A DNA stretch of 64,000 nt from PALSA-243 sp963743705. Its GTDB lineage: Bacteria > Acidobacteriota > Terriglobia > Bryobacterales > Bryobacteraceae. Below the pieces are notes generated by a model, which saw only the letters and a program-made list of their open reading frames with translations, searched no databases and was not told the origin of the DNA. Positions 1 to 10,549 of this stretch are shown here, piece by piece. Where the stretch lies: positions 1 through 64,000 of the forward strand of contig CAVUQS010000002.1 of assembly GCA_963743705.1 (NCBI GenBank). Reading direction: 5' to 3'. A program made the translations under genes and the position numbers. How positions within the stretch are numbered: the first letter of the stretch is position 1; each line of letters begins with the position of its first letter.

Positions 1-1437
1 TTTTCAACGGAACGGCGGACATCCTCGCCGGACGCCCGACGCGTGAACCGAAGCTCGCCCCAGCCTCCGGTGAGCATCCATCCCCTAATCGGTGGCGGGC
101 TTCTACGTTCGGGCAGTTCGAATCGGGTGATTTTGCCCGCGTGTTCGAGTTCACGGTGTATAGCGTCATACTCGGCGGCAAATGGACCGAGACCGGCTGA
201 AGTTTGGGAACAACCGCGAATCGAATGAAGCGGTTGATGTTGTTGTTAGGGTATTCTTCCCAAATCCCCGCGTCGAATCCGGCAGATTCAGCATTAATGC
301 CGCCGACAGGATCTTCATAGACATGTTTCGCCTGGTTCACCTCGGAACGGGGGATGGCGAGGTAGTAATCGGGCGCGCCGTCCGGACAGGTCAAGCATTT
401 GTGCCTCGTCCCCGCGGTTTGAGGTGAAGCGGCGAACGGCCTTGCCTCGTCTATGATCGCAAGGCTTGGCATCCCATTCGTTGTTGAAACCACTCGCGAT
501 TAGGTATTTCGTTGTTCCAATTTGCGCTTCAGCGACGTTGCGCAGGGTTCCGGTGTTCACAAACCGAACGGTCGACTTGCCAGTTATTGAGTTGATCTTC
601 ACCACAATGCCATGCCCCCATACCACGTGGATGTAGGCGGCCCAGATGCCGTGGTCGGCGTCGGAGGAAACATAAATACTTTCCAAGATCCAGGGCCCTT
701 GAAGATCGAGGTCACCAAATTGGAACCGTTCGTGCGGCACATATGACCACAGCAAATGCCCATCCGCCGAGAAACAGTCGAGTTCTGTTTCAAATATGTC
801 GCCGTAATTGTCCCCGAAGCGGAACAGGCGCCATGAGCAGGATCTCCCGGCTTCCGTCTCCCTTGAGATCCGCGATGTGAACATATTCGTCTAGGTTGCG
901 GAACGAGTCCATGACTTCGCGGACGAGTGGGCGTTTGAAATTGTAAACCCAGAGTTTATTACCGAGGGCATCCCGTGCGGTAACGCTGCTGTCGTCGAAC
1001 TGCATCTTGGTCGGGAAATGGGCCGCGCTGTGCCGATTCAGAAAAGCCGTTGTGATGATGATGGCGAGCCCTACGAAGACACCGGCCAGGATCAATCTCA
1101 ACGGGTGCTTGCTCGTGGTGGGGGCCTCTTTAGTCGCGATTGTGTCAGCCGGACCGTTTACCGGTTCCGGAGTCAACGCGCTTACAGGCGCAGGCTTTTC
1201 CTCTATGGTTTCCGTAACCGACGCGTTCGCTGCTATCCATGCCGTGATTTTTGCGCGCGATGCGTAAACGCGTCCGCGACGTCCCAAGGTGCGCCAGACC
1301 GGCATGCCAAGTTCTTCCCAACCTACGCGTTCCGCTCGGATTGGTTCGTGAAGGACGCAATCTCCTTTCCAAGTATCTAAGCGGTCATTCGGCGGGAGCG
1401 ACATATCCGGCGATTCATTAGGGTTGTTGGTACTCAC
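1..1437 (-). CDS. HTH-headed, membrane-anchored FG-GAP/VCBS-like protein (3' end off window, frameshifted)
   Basis: The N-terminus (start 1437) carries RLDTWK at about residue 19 and then GMPVWRTLGRRGRVYASRAKI. This matches the excisionase-like DNA-binding head seen in many Acidobacteriota regulators (RLD-W-KEIA...QRWE...LPV...G-VYA). The helix between these blocks is scrambled by small indels near 1310-1370; other frames there give KEIAS and WEELG. One TM segment lies at about residues 112-131 (LRLILAGVFVGLAIIITTAF). The distal half reads ADLKGDG-REILL and SADGHLLWSYVP, typical of FG-GAP-like propellers. Frame changes occur near 830-880 and near 465. After the second one, the frame stays open through NQAKHVYEDPVGGINAESAG to the window edge. 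Probably a one-protein sensor with cytoplasmic DNA-binding and periplasmic propeller parts. Function is inferred. Confidence 0.6.
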
Positions 1438-1454
1438 TTGCGCTGCTTCTCCAT

Positions 1455-1979
1455 TTAATTCCGTTGGATGTCACAATTTGTCCGCTTGTGTCCCTTGCTT
1501 AACTGATGCGGTTGCGGCGATAAACGATGTGATGCCACGAGGGTTCCACAGACAGCCCCATTGGAAGATGACGAATCGATTGGGCCAACGTACCAGCTCG
1601 CGTGATTGTGCATCGCCCCGGTATCGGTAAGGGAATGTCTGGTTCGGGGCGACTGTGGGGCCATGCCACCATCCGCGGGATAGGAGCGCGATCGGTCGAT
1701 TCGAGGTTGGCGCTTTTCCGGGGTGCCCATGGTTGCCTCCAGGCGTCCCAGGAGTTCGGATCCGGATGTCTTCAAAACCCGAGCCAAGCTCATGATAGTG
1801 CGGAGCGATGGGTTCTTGAAGCCTCGTTCGAGATGTGCGATACATCTCGGATGATAGCCGCTTTCGAACGCGACGCTTTTTGGGATACACCGGCGCTCCT
1901 TGCGGACTTCGCGCAACACCGCGCCGAAACATTCGTCCTCCCTCCGGATCGGGGCAGCCGGTTTCCGACGCCGTTGCAT
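1455..1979 (-). CDS. XRE-family helix-turn-helix regulator
   Basis: Starting at the internal ATG at 1979 (MQRRRKPAAP), the protein has a compact XRE fold at residues 18-80: FGAVLREVRKERR, then VAFESGYHP, then HLERGFKNPSLRTIMSLARVL. The second-helix region (CIPKS) departs from the usual sequence, so a point change or small indel is possible. The last 90 or so residues look compositionally random and may be read-through past a lost stop, since most relatives are about 80-120 residues. It sits immediately upstream of the HTH/FG-GAP gene on the same strand and divergent from the small exported protein at 2098. The target is unknown. Confidence 0.55.
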   Translation of the reverse strand: MQRRRKPAAPIRREDECFGAVLREVRKERRCIPKSVAFESGYHPRCIAHLERGFKNPSLRTIMSLARVLKTSGSELLGRLEATMGTPEKRQPRIDRSRSYPADGGMAPQSPRTRHSLTDTGAMHNHASWYVGPIDSSSSNGAVCGTLVASHRLSPQPHQLSKGHKRTNCDIQRN

Positions 1980-2097
1980 GCGCAATCCGATGCGGCCAAG
2001 ACCCGGACTATAGTAACAGAGACTATAATGCCGATCCTGTCGCGGGATCAAACCCGATTCGCAACCAAATTCGGCCAATAAAGGAGATTAAGTATTC

Positions 2098-2570
2098 ATG
2101 TCGAAACGCCCCCAAGCTGTAGTTCTTCCACTTCTCACAATCCTCGTTCTTGTGCCACTCAGTCTTTCGGCGCAGCACCACGAGAAGCGCGAGGCCCAAA
2201 TCGCCGATTCTGCGAAGCCGCAAAACGTAAAGGGTGGGAGGACGTTCAGGTTGCCATCGCCTACACGAAAGCCTATGAAGGTGCATTGAACTACCTGAAA
2301 CGGCAGGGATACACCATCGACTCGGCTTCTGCCGAAACCGGCAAGATCATCACCGCGATCGACATCACGGGCCGCTACACCCAAACCGGCACTCGCGTGC
2401 AGATCATTTGCATCAAAGATGGCGATACCCAGACATCCGTTCGTGTTTTAGTCACCGAGCAAAAGCGGAAGAAACTCTTGCAAACGGAGCCGTGGGGGGA
2501 CGCGAAGGCAAATGAGACGGCGTCGTCAAAACTTGCCGATGAAGTGAAAGCTGCCGTCGTTCAGATCTAG
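2098..2570 (+). CDS. Small exported protein, one frameshift
   Basis: ATG at 2098 is preceded by a good ribosome site (aaaggag, 2081-2087). The first 25 residues form a signal peptide (LPLLTILVLVPLSLSA). The frame changes near 2235-2245. The other frame continues as VAIAYTKAYEGALNYLKRQG and runs to the stop at 2570. The mature domain has alternating beta-like segments (ITAIDITGRY, TSVRVLVTEQ) and resembles small periplasmic proteins in which a 'Y-x-A..YLK-QGY-I-SA' helix precedes a beta sheet. I do not recognise a named family. The giant exported protein starts 10 bp downstream, so the two may be cotranscribed. Confidence 0.5.
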
Positions 2571-2580
2571 GCTGTCTATT

Positions 2581-5500
2581 GTGCGAAGCCGGACACTCAA
2601 AAACTGCCTTCCATGGGTCTGTCTGTTCCCACTTGTGCCGAACCTGTATGCCCAGGCACCCCAGATTAGTCCTGGAGGAGTGGTCAATGCGGCGAATTTC
2701 GCTTCGACCCCGGCTTCCCCGGGATCGATCATCTCAATTTTCGGAGTAAATCTGGCCGCTGGCACAGCATCAGCCTCAGCCTTCCCGCTGCCGACAAGCA
2801 TCAACGGAACTCAAGTCACCATCGGCGGTTTTAACGCTCCCATTATTTTTCGTTTCAACAGGACAGATCAATGCACAGGTGCCCTGGGAACTTGGCGGCC
2901 AGAACAGAGGTGCCACTGACCGTCACAGTAGATGGTCAGACAGACCGCAGCGCTTAACGTAAATATTGAGACACTAGGACCAGGCTGCTTTACAGTGAAC
3001 GCGCAGGGCACCGGCCAGGGTGCGATTCTCGACTCGTTGAACCACCTCGTCGGCCCATCGAGCCCCGCGGCACCTGGCAGTGTCGTCCAAATCTACTGCA
3101 CGGGCCTCGGTGAGGTCACAAGTCAGCCACCGAGTGGAGCCCCTTCGCCGATAGATTCCCTGAATTACACAACGATGACACCGACGGTCATTGTTGGAGG
3201 CGCCCCAGCCCCGGTTCTCTTTTTTCCGGTCTGGCTCCGGGTTGGGTGGGCCTATACCAAGTCAACGTGCAGGTGCCCGAGGCCGTAACAAGTGGACCAG
3301 CCACCGTGTCGATGTCTATCGGAGGCGCGAGCCTGAATATCTTCACTATGGCTGTGCAGTCATCTGCTGGTCCAGGAGATCTCCAGGTTTTGATCACTCA
3401 CCTGCCAGCGGGTTCCGCGGCGAGCGTCTCGATTATATCCGCAAACGGGTTCAGTACCGTTATTACCAGCAGCCAGACCGTCCAAGTCCCTTCGGGAACA
3501 TATACAATCGTGGCCAATTCCGGTTACCCATGGGCAATGCTTCATACGGCGCATTTCCAGGTCAGCAAACGATCAACGTTCCGGCCGACGCAACCACTCC
3601 CGTCCAGGTAGCATATACCGTGATCGTTCCGCATACCACTGTGACCCTCGATTCACAAGAAATGCAGAACGTCTCCGTTTCTCAGGATCGCAGCACCATT
3701 GTATTCGCCGCCTCAAATCAGGCATCGCAATCTCTTGTACCCGGAAGTGTCTTGGCTGTCGGAGTGACGCCCTCGACCCCGAATGGGATTCTGCGAAAGG
3801 TTGTGTCAGTAACCCAAAGCGGTTCACAAATTGTCGCCACTACTACACAAGCGACTATCGCCGATGCCTTCCAGCAAGCTAATTTCGCTTTCAGCACGTC
3901 GGTCGACGCTCAGAATGCTCAATCCATCAAAATGCTTCGCCCGGGCGTAAGGCTCTTGCATCGACTCCCAGAACCTTCGACAGGCATTATCGCAGCAGGA
4001 TTCATCGCAAGATGCCTGCCTTAGTGGCCTCAGTGTACCCGTCGAAATGTTGAATATGCCGATCCTGGAGGACGCCAATGGGTCTGTCACTCTGAGTGGT
4101 GAGATCGATATTTGCGCCAATTTCGAGTTCGGTTGGAATGTAACAGGCCTCCCATTTCCGAAGCTGAATTCGCTAACTGCGACTGCCACATTAGGAGAAG
4201 ACGTTCACGTCAATGTTACAGGAACCTACCAAACTTCGTTCGATAAGAAGGTGGACGTTTGGACTTATACGTCTCCCGTTCCGTATACGATTTTTGTCGG
4301 ACCTGTCCCCGTTGTACTCACGCCGACGTTTACATTCTTTGTCGGGGTCAGCGGTGACGCCAACGGCGGCTTTTCCGTCGGTGTCACTCAGACGGCGTCG
4401 GTCACTGGCGGGCTTTCCTTCAGCAACGGACAACTATCGCCGATATTTACCCCGACAATCGATCTTACGCCAGATCCCATCGGGCTGGACGCAAGTCTCT
4501 CCGCAAAGGCATATGCCGAGTGAAGGTTGATCTAGACGTCGAGATTCTATCCCCGGTTTCGCCCGATCTTTTCCTTCAACTCGACGTCAACACGCTGAGC
4601 AATCCTTGGTGGACGGTCTCTGCTGGCTTGGAGGGTGCGGAAACGTCGATGTAAGCTTGTTTCGGCATAGCTGACCTCGCCGATTTCACATTCCCGAATC
4701 TCTTCCAGTTCTCCCAGATCATTGAGAAGGCCAACGGGGCTTTTCTTCCTGGGCCCACCCTGAGTACGGTTGCTCCGAATGTCGCACCTGCAGGAAGTCC
4801 CGGACTGACCCTCACCGTGATGGGATTGAATTTTGTTCCAGGGGCGGTCGTCTATTTTAATGGAACACCCCTCGCCACAAGTTATGTTAGCCCAAATCAG
4901 GTAACAGTTGCGTTGAACGCGCCTGAGTGTTCCAGGAATAATCCCAATAACGGCTGGTAATCCAAACATATCTGGGGCGACCTCGAATTCGATCTCCTTT
5001 ACGGTGACCGGAGTGCCGTCAAGCATACCCACCGTCAGCAGCCTGAGCCCGAATCCGAGTCCGCCTGCAGCGGGCCAGCAGTTCAGCTTGATCGTCAACG
5101 GCAGTAATTTCGACCCGGCGACGGCGGAGATCCTGATCACCGGAACCGGTTGCAGCCCATGCACGATTCCCAACAGCGCGCTTACGATCAAGACCTCGAC
5201 GCAGGTGGTTGGACCGGTGACCCTGAGCAACTCCGGGAGCTTCAGCGTATCCGTGGAGAATGTCGCCTCGGGGCTACAATCGGGCACGCTGTCGCTGATG
5301 GTCGGCGCCACGCCCACCGTCAGCAGCCTGAGCCCGAATCCGAGTCCGCCTGCACGGCCAGCAGTTCAGCTTGATCGTCAACGGCAGTAATTTCGACCCG
5401 GCGACAGCGGAGATTCTGATCACCGGAACCGGTTGCAGCCCATGCACGATTCCCAACAGCGCGCTGACGATCAAGACCTCGACGCAGGTGGTTGGACCGG

Positions 5501-8200
5501 TGACCCTGAGCAACTCCGGGAGCTTCAGCGTATCCGTGGAGAATGCGCTCGGGGCTACAATCGGGCACGCTGTCGCTGAACATCGGCGCGCCACGCCCAC
5601 CGTCAGCAGCCTGAGCCCGAATCCGAGTCCGCCTGCAGCGGGCCAGCAGTTCAGCTTGATCGTCAACGGCAGTAATTTCGACCCGGCGACAGCGGAGATT
5701 CTGATCACCGGAACCGGTTGCAGCCCATGCACGATTCCCAACAGCGCGCTGACGATCAAGACCTCGACGCAGGTGGTTGGACCGGTGACCCTGAGCAACT
5801 CCGGGAGCTTCAGCGTATCCGTGGAGAATGTCGCCTCGGGGCTACAATCGGGCACGCTGTCGCTGACCGTGGGCGGCGCCACGCCGGCGACACCCACCGG
5901 CCTGTCGCCGGGAGGATCTCCCAGCCGGGCGCGACGGTGACGACCCTGACCCCGACGCTGACCTGGAATGCTTCGTCGGGTGCTACTGCATACTCGGTCT
6001 CCGTCTCTAAGGTGGGCGGCGGAACCGTGCTGGCTCAGAATGTCTCGACGAACTCCATCACCTGCCCGACGCTGGTGAACGGCGGGACATATTTGTGGGC
6101 GGTCTCGGCCTCCAGCTCGGCTGGATCGAGCGCCACTTCAGCGGTAGTGTACTTCACGGTGAACGTGACGACACTACCGGCGACACCCACCGGCCTGTCG
6201 CCGGGAGGATCTTCCCAGCCGGGCGCGACGGTGACGACCCTGACCCCGACGCTGACCTGGAATGCTTCGTCGGGTGTTCATACTCGGTCTCCGTCTCTAA
6301 GGTGGGCGGCGGAACCGTGCTGGCTCAGAATGTCTCGACGAACTCCATCACCTGCCCGACGCTGGTGAACGGCGGGAGATATTGTGGGCGGTCTCGGCCT
6401 CCAGCTCGGCTGGATCGAGCGCCACTTCAGCGGTAGTGTACTTCACGGTGAACGTGACGACACTACCGGCGACACCCACCGGCCTGTCGCCGGAGGATCT
6501 TTCCAGCCGGGCGCGACGGTGACGACCCTGACCCCGACGCTGACCTGGAATGCTTCGTCGGGTGCTACTGCATACTCGGTCTCCGTCTCTAAGGTGGGCG
6601 GCGGAACCGTGCTGGCTCAGAATGTCTCGACGAACTCCATCACCTGCCCGACGCTGGTGAACGGCGGGACATATTTGTGGGCGGTCTCGGCCTCCAGCTC
6701 GGCTGGATCGAGCGCCACTTCAGCGGTAGTGTACTTCACGGTGAACGTGACGACGCTACCGGCCACGCCCACCGGCCTATCGCCGGGAGGATCTTCCCAG
6801 CCGGGCGCGACGGTGACGACCCTGACCCCGACGCTGACCTGGAATGCTTCGCCCGGTGCTACGGCGTATTCGGTCGCAGTGTCGCAAGTGGGCGGTGGAA
6901 CCGTGCTGGCTCAGAATGTCTCGACGAACTCCATCACCTGCCCGACGCTGGTGAACGGCGGGACATATTTGTGGGCGGTCTCGGCCTCCAACTCGGCTGG
7001 ATCGAGCGCCACTTCAGCGGTAGTGTACTTCACGGTGAACGTGACGACACTACCGGCGACACCCACCGGCCTGTCGCCGGGAGGATCTTCCAGCCGGGCG
7101 CGACAGTGACGACCCTGACCCCGACGCTGACCTGGAATGCTTCGTCCGGTGCCACAGCATACTCGGTCTCCGTCTCTAAGGTGGGCGGTGGAACCGTGCT
7201 GGCTCAGAATGTCTCGACGAACTCCATCACCTGCCCGACGCTGGTGAACGGCGGGACATATTTGTGGGCGGTCTCGGCCTCCAACTCGGCTGGATCGAGC
7301 GCCACTTCAGCGGTAGTGTACTTCACGGTGAACGTGACGACACTACCGGCGACACCCACCGGCCTGTCGCCGGGAGGATCTTCCAGCCGGGCGCGACGGT
7401 GACGACCCTGACCCCGACGCTGACCTGGAATGCTTCGTCGGGTGCTACTGCATACTCGGTCTCCGTCTCTAAGGTGGGCGGCGGAACCGTGCTGGCTCAG
7501 AATGTCTCGACGAACTCCATCACCTGCCCGACGCTGGTGAACGGCGGGACATATTTGTGGGCGGTCTCGGCCTCCAGCTCGGCTGGATCGAGCGCCACTT
7601 CAGCGGTAGTGTACTTCACGGTGAACGTGACGACGCTACCGGCCACGCCCACCGGCCTATCGCCGGGAGGATCTTCCCAGCCGGGCGCGACGGTGACGAC
7701 CCTGACCCCGACGCTGACCTGGAATGCTTCGCCCGGTGCTACGGCGTATTCGGTCGCAGTGTCGCAAGTGGGCGGTGGAACCGTGCTGGCTCAGAATGTC
7801 TCGACGAACTCCATCACCTGCCCGACGCTGGTGAACGGCGGGACATATTTTGTGGGCGGTCTCGGCCTCCAACTCGGCTGGATCGAGCGCCACTTCAGCG
7901 GTGGTGTATTTCACAGCCAAGGTGGCTCCTACCATTACGAGCGTCTCACCCAATCCGGTCCCCGGTTTTAGCGGAGACCAGACCATCACGATCTACGGCA
8001 GCGCGTTCGTTTCGGGAGCCACTGTTACACTGACGAGCTTGGGACAGACGTTCCCCATCCCGGCGACTCGAACCACATTCGTGAATTCCAACGAGATCCA
8101 AATTTCCGCTAACGTGACTCTGACGGTGGCCAGTTGGACGGCGCAAGTGACGAATCCAAGTGGGCAGTCATCCAATATGTTTGCTTTCACAGTGAATTGA
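2581..8200 (+). CDS. Giant exported TIGR03437/IPT/FN3-repeat protein (many frameshifts)
   Basis: Begins GTG 2581 with a signal peptide (CLFPLVPNLYAQ). Order of parts: TIGR03437-type domain with GGVVNAANF, SIFGVNLA, PGSVVQIYCTGLG and GLYQVNVQVP (about 2640-3360); a PEGA/Ig-like segment VPSGTYTIVANSG; a beta-rich region to about 4640; a first IPT/TIG domain (LTVMGLNFVPGAVVYFNGT, about 4770-4920); three 95-residue IPT-like repeats; seven 98-residue FN3-like repeats; and a closing IPT domain (ITSVSPNPVPGFSGDQTI) ending at the stop at 8200. The reading frame changes at roughly 2845, 2905, 3215, 3520, 4020, 4515, 4650, 4930, 5355, 5545 and within most FN3 units. Every shift rejoins sensible sequence, so I treat it as one gene. 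Likely a surface or secreted adhesin, or a cargo-binding scaffold. Without frameshifts it would be about 1,870 residues. Confidence 0.6.
5031..5880 (+). repeat. Three tandem 285-bp IPT-like coding repeats
   Basis: Units start at 5031, 5316 and 5599, each opening with accgtcagcagcctgagccc. The in-frame unit is 95 codons (TVSSLSPNPSPP ... SGTLSLMVG) and contains a CSPC pair that could form a local disulfide. Copies are nearly identical at DNA level. Copy 2 lacks two bases in the cagcggg tract and two in gaatgtcgcc, and gains two near 5590, which explains the frame changes. Confidence 0.85.
5885..7925 (+). repeat. Seven tandem 294-bp FN3-like coding repeats
   Basis: Units begin at about 5891, 6184, 6473, 6766, 7060, 7353 and 7646 (spacings 293, 289, 293, 294, 293, 293). 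The intended unit is 98 codons (TPTGLSPGGSSQPGATV ... AVVYFTVNVTTLPA), with a W and Y-WAVSA pattern typical of FN3/Ig-like folds. Units 4 and 7 share the same private variants (cgcccggtgctacggcgta; gcagtgtcgcaag). Units 3 and 6 also match each other, indicating an 880-bp higher-order duplication. Only unit 4 has the full 294 bp; the others are off by one base in a short run of c, g or t, or by four to five bases. Confidence 0.9.
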
Positions 8201-8406
8201 TTACGAACCCGCGGCGGGCCGCTGCAGTAGATTTGACGTTCTGTTTGGTTGAGCTTTCGAGGAACGGCCGGGTACAATGTCCGATTCGGAACTCCAGGAG
8301 TTTTTTAGATCAAAGCGGCGTCGAAGTAGCGCCCGACCGGTCAGATCAAAGGGCTGTTGGTGTGCGTCGATTCCCTGCTGGTCAAAGCCAAGGGACGCCG
8401 CATGGA
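8201..8406. other. Spacer after the giant repeat gene, no supported gene
   Basis: An ATG at 8279 opens a short frame (MSDSELQEFF...) that soon loses any coding character. No hairpin or promoter stands out. The stretch ends where similarity to the DegT gene begins. Confidence 0.4.
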
Positions 8407-8610
8407 CCCCTGGCGCTCGGCATTGGGCCGGGAGATGAAGGTCTTGTTCCGACACTGACTTATATCGCCCGGGTAAATGCGATCGCCTACTTAGAGGGCG
8501 ACGCCGGTGCTCGTGGATTCCCTGCCCTCAACATGGCAGATTGACCCCGAAGATGCCCAGCGCAAGATTACACCACGTACTAAGGCTCTCATGGCCGTTC
8601 ACTTATTCCT
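8407..8610 (+). pseudogene. Internal fragment of a DegT-family aminotransferase gene (second copy)
   Basis: This 200-bp stretch matches 11521-11724, which is codons 67-134 of the intact aminotransferase gene, at roughly 93% by eye. Shared runs include ctgacttatatcgcc and gcgcaagattacaccacgta. It contains a frameshift near 8495 and an in-frame TGA near 8545, and has neither start nor end of the gene. It is a dead duplicate lying on the far side of maa, rlmA and the Rhs tip from the intact gene. The following 270 bp (8611-8880) show no recognisable gene. Confidence 0.85.
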
Positions 8611-8884
8611 CGAACTTCGATCCCTTTGGTTAACAGGTAATACCCAACGTTCCCGTAACTTAGCGCCTCAGAGAATATGCCTGAGAGAAGAGTGCCCAAA
8701 GACCGCGCCTTTGGACAGTTGGCTCTCAAGTATTCTCTCCCGCGAAGTTGTTTCAGCCGAGAGAAATAATGTCTTTACCGAGCAGACGCGGCGCAAATCC
8801 AAAAAAGTTAGCAGGAGACCGTTGCTACTCTGGGATAGCGTCGGGATCCATCGGAACACCTGAAATTCTTTTTGGAGAGAACCA

Positions 8885-9478
8885 ATGCGGACCGAGCGGG
8901 ACAAAATGCTGGCAGGCGAGCTTTACGATGCTCTGGATCCACACCTCGTAACGGCGCGTAACCGCGCTCGCGACTTTTGCCAGGCGCTGAATGCCACGCG
9001 CGAAAGCGATCAGGACCTACGAAGATCTATCTGCGAGCGGCTCTTCGGGAACGGCGGTCAGACGGTGTGGATTCAGCCGCCCTTCTACTGCGATTACGGA
9101 ATCAACATTGAGCTTGGCGAGCGCGTATTCTTCAACTTCAACTGCGTTGTGCTCGACGTCTGCCGGGTCACTATCGGGGACTATACGCTGTTCGGACCAG
9201 CCGTTCAAATACTGACCCCGTTGCATCCATTAAACGCCGACCTGCGCCGGAAGCAGGAGTATGGGAAGCCGATCATAATCGGATCTGATGTGTGGGTAGG
9301 AGGCGGAGCACTGATTCTGCCTGGCGTGCGCATTGGTTCGAAGACGGTTATCGGCGCAGGCAGCGTCGTCACCCGCGACATTCCTGACGGCGTCTTCGCA
9401 GCTGGTAATCCGTGCCGCGTCATACGGGAGATCGGAAACAACGAAGATGGGAAAGCACCTGACAACCAACTTCCCTGA
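8885..9478 (+). CDS. maa: Maltose/galactoside O-acetyltransferase-type enzyme
   Basis: 197 residues, preceded by ggagag at 8873-8878. The N-terminal helical cap (DKMLAGELYDALDPHLVTAR) is the Mac domain. The hexapeptide left-handed beta-helix follows, with PPFYCDYGINIELGERVFFN, the catalytic-His loop ILTPLHPLNADLRRK, and the end IIIGSDVWVGGGALILPGV...VIGAGSVVTRDIP. Full length for the family. It uses acetyl-CoA to acetylate a sugar hydroxyl. Being inside a polysaccharide locus, it may acetylate a glycan precursor rather than free maltose; that is inference. Confidence 0.85.
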   Translation: MRTERDKMLAGELYDALDPHLVTARNRARDFCQALNATRESDQDLRRSICERLFGNGGQTVWIQPPFYCDYGINIELGERVFFNFNCVVLDVCRVTIGDYTLFGPAVQILTPLHPLNADLRRKQEYGKPIIIGSDVWVGGGALILPGVRIGSKTVIGAGSVVTRDIPDGVFAAGNPCRVIREIGNNEDGKAPDNQLP

Positions 9479-9481
9479 ACG

Positions 9482-9516
9482 AACGCTGTGTTCCGAAAGG
9501 AACGGGACACGGCGTT
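9482..9516. terminator. Hairpin between convergent maa and rlmA
   Basis: Arms aacgctgtgttcc and ggaacgggacacggcgtt pair around a GAAA loop with a 3-nt bulge and one G-T pair. It fills the 36-bp gap between two converging genes, so it could end transcription from both sides. There is no strong T tract. Confidence 0.45.
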
Positions 9517-10441
9517 AGCGTAATCGTGAAGTCGTAGCGTCCCTCGGGCCCCGTGACCGTGCTGCTTCGTGCATGTCCAGCGCCGCTTCGCAGAAATCCG
9601 TAAGCTGATCGACGCGCAGCGTCTCCTTCGAATCCATGATGGGGAAACGCGCCCGACGATCGCTCTCCAACGATGCGACCCGAAATAACAGCAGATCGAA
9701 ACTGAACGTCACGCGCATTGCCGTGGCCGCCTGTATCTGTATCGGCCGATAGATCGAATGCAGAACATCTTCAACCGCTGCGGCCTCAAGATCGGCCGTA
9801 GTGGTCACACGGCTCCGATCTACGAGCGTGAAGCCGGACCTGAAGGTCTCAAGCGTGCGGCCTACACGATCGTGGCCGACGCCTCGCAATTCAATGAGAT
9901 CTTCCGGCGAAGGAACGGCGACCAGCAAACTGCCGTCATCGCGCAGCACTCGCCGGAACTCGGGGGCGTTCATCCGCGCCGTTATCGACAGAACAATCGA
10001 GAACGAGGCGTCGGCATACGGCAGGAATCGATCCGCATTGGCCACAATCCACTCGCATCCTGGATAGCGCCGAGCCGCGGCATCAATAGCCGCAATTGAA
10101 ATATCCACTCCATGCCCGTCGAAACCAGTCTGTTGGGAGAGGCTGCCGAGATAGAATCCATCCCCGCAACCTGCGTCCAGAACTATGTCCTCCCTCGATC
10201 CCCCAACAGCCTCTGCGATCCCATGCAATAGGGGCACGGTTATCCCGCGATCATTTAACCTCCGTCGGCCCGTGACAGCAGAGACAGTGTCGCCCGGCTT
10301 CCGGGATCGCCGCTCCTGCGGCTGCAGCAAATTCACGTATCCACTACGCGCGACATCGAACGAGTGTCCGCGCGGACAGGTGAGCCTTCGCTCCTCACGT
10401 ATCAACGGCAAGTGGCAGTTGCGAACAGTACAGAGGAGCAC
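9515..10441 (-). CDS. rlmA: 23S rRNA (guanine-N1)-methyltransferase, RlmA type
   Basis: 308 residues. An N-terminal zinc site is complete (C4, C9, C22, H26 in CTVRNC and CPRGHSFD), followed by SGYVNLLQPQ, a hallmark of RlmA. The SAM site VLDAGCGDGFYLG is at about residue 87 and GVDIS follows. The usual role is N1 methylation of a guanine in 23S rRNA helix 35. The last 35 residues are a poorly conserved tail. It converges on maa and seems unrelated to the surrounding glycan genes. Confidence 0.85.
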   Translation of the reverse strand: MLLCTVRNCHLPLIREERRLTCPRGHSFDVARSGYVNLLQPQERRSRKPGDTVSAVTGRRRLNDRGITVPLLHGIAEAVGGSREDIVLDAGCGDGFYLGSLSQQTGFDGHGVDISIAAIDAAARRYPGCEWIVANADRFLPYADASFSIVLSITARMNAPEFRRVLRDDGSLLVAVPSPEDLIELRGVGHDRVGRTLETFRSGFTLVDRSRVTTTADLEAAAVEDVLHSIYRPIQIQAATAMRVTFSFDLLLFRVASLESDRRARFPIMDSKETLRVDQLTDFCEAALDMHEAARSRGPRDATTSRLR

Positions 10442-10549
10442 TTATCAAGCTTAGCGTGCGGTTTGGCGACCGCCGCCCCTAGTAGCCCGGCATCCGCCGC
10501 GCGCACTCGCGGAAATGACCTATTCGCCACCCTCGCGGTTTCGAAGCTC

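Noticed and set aside
5031..7925. Regular repeats that could be mistaken for a CRISPR array
   Set aside because: Units are 285-294 bp, contiguous without spacers, and encode IPT/FN3-like domains.
2581..8200. Programmed ribosomal frameshifting in the giant exported gene
   Set aside because: More than ten shifts in both directions at non-slippery positions, mostly tied to run-length differences between repeat copies.
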